Part shown: positions 15,442 to 21,005 of the stretch, one piece after another
Layout: the number at the start of each line of letters is the position of its first letter
Numbering within the stretch: position 1 is the first letter of the stretch
Virus record (IMG/VR): IMGVR_UViG_3300025168_000698
Span: 1-23,361 of that record
Direction: 5' to 3' (one strand)
Source of the DNA: a virus
DNA: 23,361 nucleotides
Program-made: the position numbers and the translations under genes
Notes under the pieces: generated by a model
The model's input: the letters and a program-made list of their open reading frames with translations, nothing else
The model's database searches: none
What the model was told of the DNA's origin: nothing

Positions 15442-17335
15442 TCAAGTTAAATGGACTGAGTGGGTTGCTGACGACAATTTTCCTGATCTGTCCAAAGCTC
15501 CTTATCTAGCGGTTGACTTAGAGACATGTGATATACACTTGATGACACACGGAGCAGGTTGGGCTACTGGTAAAGGATACATAACTGGATTTGCGCTAGC
15601 CACAGCAGACTGGGAAGGGTATTACCCAATAGCTCACGAAGAAGGTAACTACGAAAAAGATAAAGTTATTTCTTGGATAAAGAAAACTTTGTCCTATCCC
15701 ATGCCTAAAATATTTCACAATGCGTCCTACGATGTAGGTTGGTTACGAAATGCAGGCATAACCGTCAATGGTACAATACATGACACCATGATTTCAAGTG
15801 CTTTGATTGATGAAAATCGTTTTTCTTTTACTTTAAACAGTTTATCCAAAGATAAATTGGGACAAACAAAGAACGAAGATGTTCTTGTGGAGTTTGCAAA
15901 GTCAAAAGGTATTGATCCCAAAGCTGAGATGTACAAGGTTCCGGCAATGTATGTAGGCAAGTATGCAGAAATGGACGCACGATTAACGTATGATTTATAC
16001 TTTCACAACGAAAAAGAGATAGAGAAACAAGATCTTCATAAAATTTATAATTTAGAATGCAGACTACAGCCTTGTTTGATCGACATGAGAGCTCATGGTG
16101 TTCGTGTAGATCTTGACGGAGCCTCGATTGCAAAAGCAGAATTGTTAAGTCAAGAAAAACAAGCGTTGTTTGAAATAAAAAAACTATCAAATGTAGATGT
16201 TGATATCTGGGCTGCAGCTTCTGTTGCAAAAGCGTTTGATAATATGAATATAAAGTATGAAACAACACCAACAGGTAAGCCTTCTTTTACAAAAAACTTT
16301 TTAAACACTAATGGGTCTCCTTTAGCAAAATTAATTGTCAAGGCACGAGAAACAAACAAGGCACACACAACATTTATTGACAGTATATTAAAGCATCAAC
16401 ACAAAGGACGCATTCATTCTGAGATACATCAGATGAGAAGTGACAACGGTGGAACTGTGACTGGACGTTTTAGTTATAGCAAACCTAATCTGCAACAAAT
16501 TCCTGCACGAAACGAAGACATTAAAAATAAAATACGTTCCTTGTTTATACCAGAAGAAGGAACACAGTGGGGGAGCTTCGACTATTCACAGCAAGAACCA
16601 CGATTGGTGGTGCATTTTGCAGAAAAAGTTAATGAAGTAGACGGGTTTACGTACAATTCAAAACGGCCAACGATGGCCACTAAAGAATTTATTAAAGGGT
16701 ATCGCAAGGGAGATGCTGACTTCCACACTATGGTCGCTAAGATGGCTGGCATTGATCGTAAGATTGCAAAAACAATTAATTTAGGATTATTTTATGGTAT
16801 GGGTAAAGCCAAACTCACAGAGGAACTAGGCATTGATCAAGAGACTGCTGAACAATTGATCGATGAATACAATCAAAAGGTTCCTTTTGTGAAACAACTG
16901 TCTCAATATGCTATGGGTGCAATGGATGAGAATGGTTTCGTGACCACGATAGGTGGTCGACGTTGTCGTTCATTTGGTTTTGTGTCTAAAAAATGGAATA
17001 CAAAAGGTTTTTTTAAAACAGAAAAAGAAGCAGAGGCAGAGTGGGGCAAGTACAATTTTAAAAAGGCTTACACCTACAAAGCATTAAACAAACTGATTCA
17101 AGGGTCCGCGGCAGACCAAACCAAACAAGCAATGGTAGACTTGTACGAACAGGATGGTATCATACCTCATATACAAGTTCATGATGAACTGAACATCTCA
17201 ATTGAGAGTGAGGAACAAGCAAAGATGATTGCACAAAAAATGGAAGACTGTATGCCGGGAGACACGCCTTTGCATGTACCCAGTAAGGTTGAATACATTC
17301 TAGCCAATAACTGGGGGGACGCAAAAGGTGACTGA
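15434..17335 (+). CDS. Family A DNA polymerase (PolA/T7-like) with 3'-5' exonuclease, Leu762 type
   Basis: From ATG 15434 the protein has 633 residues; a GTG at 15425 is possible but less likely. The exonuclease domain has Exo I 'AVDLETCD' (Asp28, Glu30), Exo II 'FHNASYDVGWL' (94-104) and Exo III 'YAEMD' (177-181), so proofreading should be active. The polymerase domain shows 'GTVTGRFSYSKPNLQQIPAR', motif A 'FDYSQQEPRL' (382-391), motif B 'RKIAKTINLGLFYG' with Leu450 where E. coli PolI has Phe762 and T7 has Tyr526, and motif C 'QVHDELNI' (581-588). It should be the phage replicative polymerase. The stop overlaps the next gene's GTG (GTGACTGA). The Leu variant is known from marine phages and discussed as linked to slower or temperate growth. 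Confidence 0.96.
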   Translation: MNNQVKWTEWVADDNFPDLSKAPYLAVDLETCDIHLMTHGAGWATGKGYITGFALATADWEGYYPIAHEEGNYEKDKVISWIKKTLSYPMPKIFHNASYDVGWLRNAGITVNGTIHDTMISSALIDENRFSFTLNSLSKDKLGQTKNEDVLVEFAKSKGIDPKAEMYKVPAMYVGKYAEMDARLTYDLYFHNEKEIEKQDLHKIYNLECRLQPCLIDMRAHGVRVDLDGASIAKAELLSQEKQALFEIKKLSNVDVDIWAAASVAKAFDNMNIKYETTPTGKPSFTKNFLNTNGSPLAKLIVKARETNKAHTTFIDSILKHQHKGRIHSEIHQMRSDNGGTVTGRFSYSKPNLQQIPARNEDIKNKIRSLFIPEEGTQWGSFDYSQQEPRLVVHFAEKVNEVDGFTYNSKRPTMATKEFIKGYRKGDADFHTMVAKMAGIDRKIAKTINLGLFYGMGKAKLTEELGIDQETAEQLIDEYNQKVPFVKQLSQYAMGAMDENGFVTTIGGRRCRSFGFVSKKWNTKGFFKTEKEAEAEWGKYNFKKAYTYKALNKLIQGSAADQTKQAMVDLYEQDGIIPHIQVHDELNISIESEEQAKMIAQKMEDCMPGDTPLHVPSKVEYILANNWGDAKGD

Positions 17336-17681
17336 GGATAACATTATTGACGTTTGTTTATGTCCGGGTTGCGCACATTTAACTCAAATGAAACTTTTAG
17401 AGAAGAATGTTTATTTCTGTAGACTGTGTCTTTCAAGGTTTAAACAATTTAAAAATGGTAAACTAATCTACATACCACTTGCTGTAGCTGAGACACTGGA
17501 TGACGATAAAATTTTATTCAGATTTAATTCTGATCGAACAGCAGAGGCCATGAAAGAAATGGACGCGCGTTTAAAAACAATATTTAAAAAATATGAAGAC
17601 GACGAAGAACCTGAACCAAACGACGAAGCTGAGTTTGACGTTGATTTTGAACCTGACTTTGATCCTGACGAAGTTAATTAA
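17328..17681 (+). CDS. Zinc-ribbon protein with highly acidic C-terminal tail
   Basis: The 117-residue protein starts with GTG inside the polymerase stop (GTGACTGA), with a G-run (GGGGGG at 17313-17318) upstream acting as ribosome site. 'DVCLCPGCAHL' (C10, C12, C15) and 'YFCRLCLSRF' (C31, C34) form a likely zinc ribbon. The middle is helical. The last ~28 residues are almost all Asp/Glu with Phe and Pro (EPNDEAEFDVDFEPDFDPDE), which resembles the acidic tails of SSB-type proteins or DNA mimics. Coupling to the polymerase suggests a replisome accessory role, which is inference. The terminal TAA lies in TTAATTAA, which also contains the stop of the converging TSCPD gene. Confidence 0.72.
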   Translation: MTEDNIIDVCLCPGCAHLTQMKLLEKNVYFCRLCLSRFKQFKNGKLIYIPLAVAETLDDDKILFRFNSDRTAEAMKEMDARLKTIFKKYEDDEEPEPNDEAEFDVDFEPDFDPDEVN

Positions 17682-17979
17682 GTTTTTCTAACTGACTAAA
17701 TACTTCACCAACAATTGTCGACGGTCTACCGTCAGTGTGAAACGTTGCACACGATTTTAATTCTTCAAGTGGTGTACCATTCTGCAATGCAACTGAAACT
17801 AATCTTCCAAACTCAGTTAATATATCAAACCGTTCTGTTCCGGCTTTGCCTCCACCGTTGATCCAAACCTCTTTAACAACACCATTTTCAAACGAAACTG
17901 TGAGTCTGTATGGTGTTCCATTGCTGTCTTGTATAGTAAATGCGTAACACGGCCTACGGTCAGCTAATTCTGTTCTCAT
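17674..17979 (-). CDS. Standalone TSCPD-domain protein (NrdJ C-terminal-like)
   Basis: The 101-residue protein has 'INGGGKAGTERFDILTEFGR' (40-59) followed by 'LVSVALQNGTPLEELKS' (60-76). This matches the TSCPD pattern 'GKAGSE...GRLISLAL..GVPLEEI' found at the C-terminus of B12-dependent ribonucleotide reductases and in small phage proteins. The canonical T-S-C-P-D end is not preserved; 'KSCATFHTDGRPS' lies there instead. It may bind or modulate a ribonucleotide reductase, and no reductase gene is in this window. It is the only minus-strand gene between 10150 and 22225. A good AAGGAAG site precedes the ATG, and a palindromic promoter-operator region lies directly upstream. Confidence 0.78.
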   Translation of the reverse strand: MRTELADRRPCYAFTIQDSNGTPYRLTVSFENGVVKEVWINGGGKAGTERFDILTEFGRLVSVALQNGTPLEELKSCATFHTDGRPSTIVGEVFSQLEKLN

Positions 17980-17995
17980 AATTCTTCCTTTTTTG

Positions 17996-18040
17996 TTGAC
18001 AATTTTCCATAATCTACTACATGTAGTAGTAGATTACAAT
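17996..18040 (+). promoter_or_regulatory. Divergent promoter-operator region ahead of the RHH operon
   Basis: A perfect TTGACA lies at 17996-18001, and a near-consensus TACAAT at 18035-18040 is 33 bases further on, so they are not in register with each other. The usual -10 window for the TTGACA (about 18018-18025) lies in the palindrome centre and is weak. On the minus strand TTGTAA (18039-18034) and TAGATT (18016-18011) are 17 bases apart and would serve the TSCPD gene; both elements sit in or beside the palindrome arms. Binding at the palindrome should therefore affect both directions. Confidence 0.45.
18010..18036. repeat. 27-bp hyphenated palindrome, probable operator
   Basis: TAATCTACTAC (18010-18020) and GTAGTAGATTA (18026-18036) are perfect inverted repeats of 11 bp around ATGTA. 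A second 16-bp perfect palindrome, CTACTACATGTAGTAG (18014-18029), is nested and shifted by the TAG/CTA triplet repeat. No U-tract follows in either direction, so it is unlikely to be a terminator. It sits between the divergent TSCPD and RHH-operon genes, so an operator is the most likely role. Confidence 0.72.
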
Positions 18041-18057
18041 AAAATATGGAGGTTTCC

Positions 18058-18237
18058 ATGGATTATAACGATGATTTAGCGTTCAATTTGAACAGCGTCA
18101 ATGGAGATGCAAGCGCTCTGGTTATGGAGAACGAACACTTACGACTACAAAATCGTTCTTTAACTGAGCAATTGAGGGAACTGAGAGTTAGCTTCGAACA
18201 AGCAACAGGTCCTAAAAGATTTTCTGGCGTTAGATAA
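18058..18237 (+). CDS. Small leucine-zipper-like coiled-coil protein, 59 aa
   Basis: The start is set by GGAGG at 18048-18052, five bases before ATG 18058. An earlier in-frame ATG at 18046 overlaps that ribosome site and is less likely. The N-terminus is acidic and Asn-rich, then 'LVMENEHLRLQNRSLTEQLR' and the following 'ELRVSFEQA' (21-49) make a long amphipathic helix with Leu at heptad-like spacing, resembling a dimeric zipper. No basic DNA-contact region of a true bZIP is visible ahead of it. It is the first gene after the palindrome and 30 bases upstream of the RHH gene. It could be an adaptor or oligomerising cofactor; function unknown. Confidence 0.65.
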   Translation: MDYNDDLAFNLNSVNGDASALVMENEHLRLQNRSLTEQLRELRVSFEQATGPKRFSGVR

Positions 18238-18267
18238 CGAACGAAACATATAAAGAAAGGAACAAGA

Positions 18268-18450
18268 ATGCCCGACATTCTTAAGTACAGTTCTGTCTCT
18301 GTGAATAAAAAGACATACAAAGAACTAAAGGCTGTGTCCAATGCACTATCGACTGAGCTAGGTATGAAAATATCATTGGCTAAGACTATTGAACACTTAG
18401 CAACACAGAAAGCAAAACAACTAGGATTGAATGGCCATTCAAAATCTTGA
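18268..18450 (+). CDS. Ribbon-helix-helix (Arc/CopG-like) putative transcription regulator
   Basis: The 60-residue protein fits the ribbon-helix-helix layout: a short strand 'KYSSVSVN' (6-13), helix A 'KKTYKELKAVSNALSTELG' (14-32), and helix B starting 'ISLAKTIEHLATQKAK' (35-50), with a basic C-terminus. RHH dimers insert the paired strand in the major groove and bind short inverted repeats. The 27-bp palindrome lies about 230 bases upstream and is the obvious candidate operator, giving auto-control of this operon and the TSCPD gene. This pairing is inference. AAAGGAAC precedes the ATG. The last 20 bases overlap the exonuclease gene. Confidence 0.68.
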   Translation: MPDILKYSSVSVNKKTYKELKAVSNALSTELGMKISLAKTIEHLATQKAKQLGLNGHSKS

Positions 18451-19129
18451 GTCATTAATCACCGAACGTTATAACTACAAAGATGTTCGACGTAAGAAGG
18501 TGAACGGAAAACGATACTACGAAGGTGAGAACAAACTTCTTCCTTCGGTCACAACCGTTATATCTGCAACGAAAGACGAAAAAGATAAGGCGGGTCTTCA
18601 ACGATGGAGAGACAAAGTTGGCGACGCAGAAGCAGACGCAATTATGCATCAAGCGGCTTCTGTTGGTACCGCCATGCACAAATTTCTTGAGTGCCATATT
18701 AAAGGTGTGGGCTACGACGATCAAAGTAACATCGGTGTCATAGCTAAAAGAATGGCACAAGTTATTGTTAGAAACGCTCTTCCATCAATGGATGAATACT
18801 GGGGCACTGAGATACCTCTTTATTATCCAACATTTTATGGCGGCACAGCAGACTGCGTAGGAGTTTGGCGTGAACAACCAGCAGTCATTGATTTTAAACA
18901 GACAAACAAACCGAAAAAAGAAGAGTGGATTGAAGATTACTTTACACAGTTGGCGGCATACTGCATGGCGCACGATGCGTTGTATGGTACAAAGATGGAA
19001 GCAGGCGTTATTCTTATGGCGTCGCGTAGTATGGACTTACAAATGTTTACGATCAACGGCCAACGGTTAGATGATTACAAATACAAATGGCTAAAGCGAT
19101 GCGAAAAATATTATAATTTAGGAGAATAA
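18431..19129 (+). CDS. RecB/Cas4-like PD-(D/E)XK exonuclease
   Basis: The 232-residue protein contains all RecB-family nuclease signatures: 'GTAMHKFLE' (His83), 'YGGTADCVGVW' (Asp141), 'AVIDFKQTNK' (Asp154-x-Lys156) and 'YFTQLAAYCMA' (Gln173, Tyr177). It lacks the four Cys of an Fe-S cluster expected in true Cas4/AddB proteins, so it is of the simple phage type. Such enzymes degrade DNA ends and can provide nucleotides from host DNA or process phage recombination intermediates, like T7 gp6 or lambda Exo, which belong to other subgroups. The start lies within the RHH gene end, and the next ATG follows after one base. Confidence 0.88.
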   Translation: MAIQNLESLITERYNYKDVRRKKVNGKRYYEGENKLLPSVTTVISATKDEKDKAGLQRWRDKVGDAEADAIMHQAASVGTAMHKFLECHIKGVGYDDQSNIGVIAKRMAQVIVRNALPSMDEYWGTEIPLYYPTFYGGTADCVGVWREQPAVIDFKQTNKPKKEEWIEDYFTQLAAYCMAHDALYGTKMEAGVILMASRSMDLQMFTINGQRLDDYKYKWLKRCEKYYNLGE

Positions 19130-19130
19130 A

Positions 19131-19388
19131 ATGATGGATGAAACTATACTTTGTGACACGTGTCAAACTCCCTTGTTAAAGGAAGAGTTGCCAGAAAATA
19201 GAAGGCCTTCGCTAACATCACTTATATCTGGTGCGATCTTAGGTTCTTTTCCAACAGAACATGAGTGTATGGTATGTTATTTTAAAAGAGCAGACTTAGA
19301 TGGTAAGTCAACTGATCCTGAAGATCAAAAATTACATAAAGAATTTATAGAAGAACAAGCTTCTATACGGAAAAAAAGATTCAATTAA
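19131..19388 (+). CDS. CxxC-type putative zinc-binding protein, 85 aa
   Basis: Two Cys pairs, 'LCDTCQTPL' (C8, C11) and 'ECMVCYFKR' (C46, C49), frame a 34-residue insert, a spacing consistent with a zinc-ribbon or treble-clef-like fold. The C-terminal part is charged and helical ('EDQKLHKEFIEEQASIRKKR'). GGAGAA precedes the tandem ATGATG start; either ATG could be used. It lies between the exonuclease and oxygenase genes with 1-base gaps, so it is co-expressed with them. The specific function is not recognisable; nucleic-acid or protein binding is the usual role of such small domains. Confidence 0.7.
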   Translation: MMDETILCDTCQTPLLKEELPENRRPSLTSLISGAILGSFPTEHECMVCYFKRADLDGKSTDPEDQKLHKEFIEEQASIRKKRFN

Positions 19389-19389
19389 A

Positions 19390-20133
19390 ATGTATAACAT
19401 AACTGAACTACCACGATTTCAAAAAAACTTTGGGCGACCGTACATCTACAAGAACGCATTGTTGTTGATGGCCTCTGAGTGGTTCATTGATGATAAAACA
19501 TTACCCTTGATCAATGGTGCGCTACCGGTTATGCAACGTTTCGAGAACGAAGAAGGCCTTGAAGATCCCGAGCCTACCAAACTACGGAACACGATCAACG
19601 AACCGTTGAATGAGGTGTTTACCTTGCCTATTTTTTCAGAAGAATTTTGCTCTGTATTCATGGACGAAGTGCAGAACATGGAAAAACAATTTACCTTTGA
19701 ACCAAACTACAGCGAACTGAAGCAACATCAGATCAATGAGTTTGTTTTGCAAAATGATGCGCGAGATTTGTATCTGTCGTTAATGAAACTTGTTATCTCT
19801 AAAATCAACGGAGTCTTTCAAACATTATGGAACAGGGATGTTGTGGGTGGTGGCATTCAAGTCGCGAACTACAACCCAAGAGACATTAGTCAGACAGCAT
19901 GGCATCATGACGCGAGCGCCGATATTAGTATGGTGGTGCCGTTGAACACTGGAGATTACAAAGGTGGAGGCACAGAGTTCTTTGGACGAGGAGTTGTACC
20001 GCCGTTGCCTAACGGACACGGACTTATTTTTCCTAGTTTTACTCACTTACACAGGGGTTTGCCGGTCGAAGATGGTGATCGCTATCTATTGGTATTTTGG
20101 TTGCAATCAGAGGAACGAAAGGAAGACCTATGA
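19390..20133 (+). CDS. 2-oxoglutarate/Fe(II)-dependent oxygenase
   Basis: This 247-residue protein has the double-stranded beta-helix iron-binding set: 'TAWHHDAS' giving His172-x-Asp174, the distal His221 in 'FTHLHRGLPV', and Arg231 in 'DRYLLVFWL', which would bind 2-oxoglutarate. The intervening 'LNTGDYKGGGTEFFG' is the usual loop of prolyl-4-hydroxylase-type members. The N-terminal ~100 residues are a family-specific extension. Such oxygenases are frequent in marine phages, but substrates are mostly unknown; hydroxylation of a protein, nucleobase or small molecule is possible. Its place beside nucleases in the DNA-metabolism block favours a nucleic-acid-related role, as inference only. ATGA overlap couples it to the next gene. 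Confidence 0.86.
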   Translation: MYNITELPRFQKNFGRPYIYKNALLLMASEWFIDDKTLPLINGALPVMQRFENEEGLEDPEPTKLRNTINEPLNEVFTLPIFSEEFCSVFMDEVQNMEKQFTFEPNYSELKQHQINEFVLQNDARDLYLSLMKLVISKINGVFQTLWNRDVVGGGIQVANYNPRDISQTAWHHDASADISMVVPLNTGDYKGGGTEFFGRGVVPPLPNGHGLIFPSFTHLHRGLPVEDGDRYLLVFWLQSEERKEDL

Positions 20134-20348
20134 GCGTACGTTGGACAACAAAAGAATTAGTGTCTGTATTAGAAAAGTTTTGTACGAGCCCGGAAGGTGC
20201 GGACGCCAGAGTATCTCTTGCTGTACCCATGGGATTTGGTTCACGGCCTAACACATCTTTTGACATAAAAAAGATTGATCTTGTACCTAACACTATTATA
20301 GGTGCAAAAGAAAAGTATCGTTTAATAATTGTAATACAGGAATTATAA
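20130..20348 (+). CDS. Small phage protein of unknown function, 72 aa
   Basis: The ATG at 20130 overlaps the oxygenase stop (ATGA), with a GGAAG site upstream, so I chose it over an in-frame start at 20097 inside the oxygenase gene. The sequence starts with a helix 'TTKELVSVLEKFCTS' and ends in a strand 'KYRLIIVIQEL', with a Gly/Pro-rich turn between (PMGFGSRPNTS). No motif is recognised. The coupled position suggests it is made with the oxygenase, but no functional link is shown. Confidence 0.62.
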   Translation: MSVRWTTKELVSVLEKFCTSPEGADARVSLAVPMGFGSRPNTSFDIKKIDLVPNTIIGAKEKYRLIIVIQEL

Positions 20349-20521
20349 TGAACTGTTGGAGCTGTGGACACGAATTGATTTGGGGTGGTGATCAAGACAC
20401 CGAGTGGGAAGACAACGAAGAAGAACAGCACATGGTCGTCACAAATTTATCGTGCCCTAAGTGTACAGCAGAGGTTATAGTATATCATGTCAACGTAGAA
20501 GGGAGAACAAATGATCAATAG
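20348..20521 (+). CDS. Tiny zinc-ribbon protein, 57 aa
   Basis: The ATG overlaps the preceding TAA (TAATG). The 57 residues begin 'MNCWSCGHELIWGGD', continue through an acidic stretch 'EWEDNEEEQHM', and then 'LSCPKCTAEVIVYHV'. The two CxxC knuckles (C3-C6 and C36-C39) are the classic layout of a zinc ribbon, as in many phage-encoded small proteins and rubredoxin-like folds. It is easily missed because it is under 60 codons. The next gene begins 11 bases before its stop with a GGGAG site inside this one. Function unknown. Confidence 0.75.
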   Translation: MNCWSCGHELIWGGDQDTEWEDNEEEQHMVVTNLSCPKCTAEVIVYHVNVEGRTNDQ

Positions 20522-20729
20522 AAGACTCAAAGATCAAATCACATTGAACCGCAGGATAACAAGACTGCAACAAAAGTATGATGACCTTACAACACCAATG
20601 AGTATGAAGACCATCTGGGGCGGGCATTTGTATGCTTTATTAGAGAAGCGTAAAAAAATTAAACGCGACCAAGAAGCAGAACTTGCTGAACAACAAATTA
20701 TGGAAGCGCGCAAGAGTGGTATTATCTAG
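20511..20729 (+). CDS. Small helical/coiled-coil protein, 72 aa
   Basis: The ATG lies 11 bases inside the previous gene, preceded by GGGAGAAC. The protein is highly charged and helical: 'LNRRITRLQQKYDDL' near the N-terminus, and 'LLEKRKKIKRDQEAELAEQQ' with 'IMEARKSGII' at the C-terminus. A short linker 'TPMSMKTIWGGHLY' separates them. It could be a coiled-coil oligomer; no family recognised. Its TAG overlaps the GTG of the next tiny gene (TAGTG). Confidence 0.65.
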   Translation: MINRRLKDQITLNRRITRLQQKYDDLTTPMSMKTIWGGHLYALLEKRKKIKRDQEAELAEQQIMEARKSGII

Positions 20730-20872
20730 TGGTTAAAAAATTTCAACGAGAAACGCACCACGAACCAACGATCAAGGGCACAAGTCAAGGCCGCAACCCT
20801 ATCACAAGCACAATGAACAAGAGCAAGCGCCGTTCTTTTAAGCCATATCGTGGTCAAGGAAGACAACGATAA
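20729..20872 (+). CDS. Tiny, very basic phage protein, 47 aa, GTG start
   Basis: The GTG overlaps the upstream TAG. The 47-residue product is rich in Lys, Arg, Gln and Ser, with 'THHEPTIKGTSQGRN' and the ending 'NKSKRRSFKPYRGQGRQR'. I recall very similar tiny basic phage proteins ending 'KRRSFKxYRGQG', often found in marine phages; this is memory, not a search. A nucleic-acid-binding role is likely from charge alone. The small size and non-ATG start mean it is commonly skipped by gene finders. Confidence 0.68.
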   Translation: MVKKFQRETHHEPTIKGTSQGRNPITSTMNKSKRRSFKPYRGQGRQR

Positions 20873-20878
20873 AAATAC

Positions 20879-20907
20879 TTGACAGATATAATAACTAGCA
20901 TTATATA
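20879..20907 (+). promoter_or_regulatory. Sigma70-like promoter for the small-gene cluster
   Basis: A perfect TTGACA (20879-20884) and TATATA (20902-20907) are separated by exactly 17 bases, and a second TATAAT lies at 20887-20892. Transcription would begin around 20914, about 90 bases ahead of the ATG at 21006, leaving a leader that contains an 11-bp inverted repeat. Confidence 0.7.
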
Positions 20908-20920
20908 GTACATTAATTGT

Positions 20921-20975
20921 TCTCGTTTTGGCTTTAGTAGTGTAGCAATGCTTGACATGAAAACCCAAAACGAGA
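20921..20975 (+). promoter_or_regulatory. Leader stem-loop with 11-bp perfect inverted repeat
   Basis: TCTCGTTTTGG (20921-20931) is perfectly complementary to CCAAAACGAGA (20965-20975), enclosing 33 bases. The loop contains another TTGACA (20952-20957) and a short AGC/GCT pair. No U-tract follows directly, so it is not an obvious terminator. It may be an RNA element in the leader of the 21006 gene, a protein-binding operator or a small structured RNA. Confidence 0.6.
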
Positions 20976-21005
20976 CAGCGCAAAAAAATACAGAAAGGAA
21001 TACTT

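Noticed and set aside
15828-16271. Minus-strand frame (147 codons) inside the polymerase gene
   Set aside because: Lies opposite conserved polymerase codons, with no supporting start signal and a low-complexity product.
18268-18450. Toxin-antitoxin antitoxin
   Set aside because: An RHH fold is common in antitoxins, but the neighbouring 59-aa coiled-coil protein does not resemble a toxin.
18063-18455. Minus-strand frame (130 codons) opposite the coiled-coil and RHH genes
   Set aside because: The plus-strand genes have good ribosome sites and recognisable folds; the minus frame has none.
18431-19129. Cas4 assignment
   Set aside because: RecB-type nuclease motifs are present but the Cys residues for the Fe-S cluster are not, and there is no CRISPR context.
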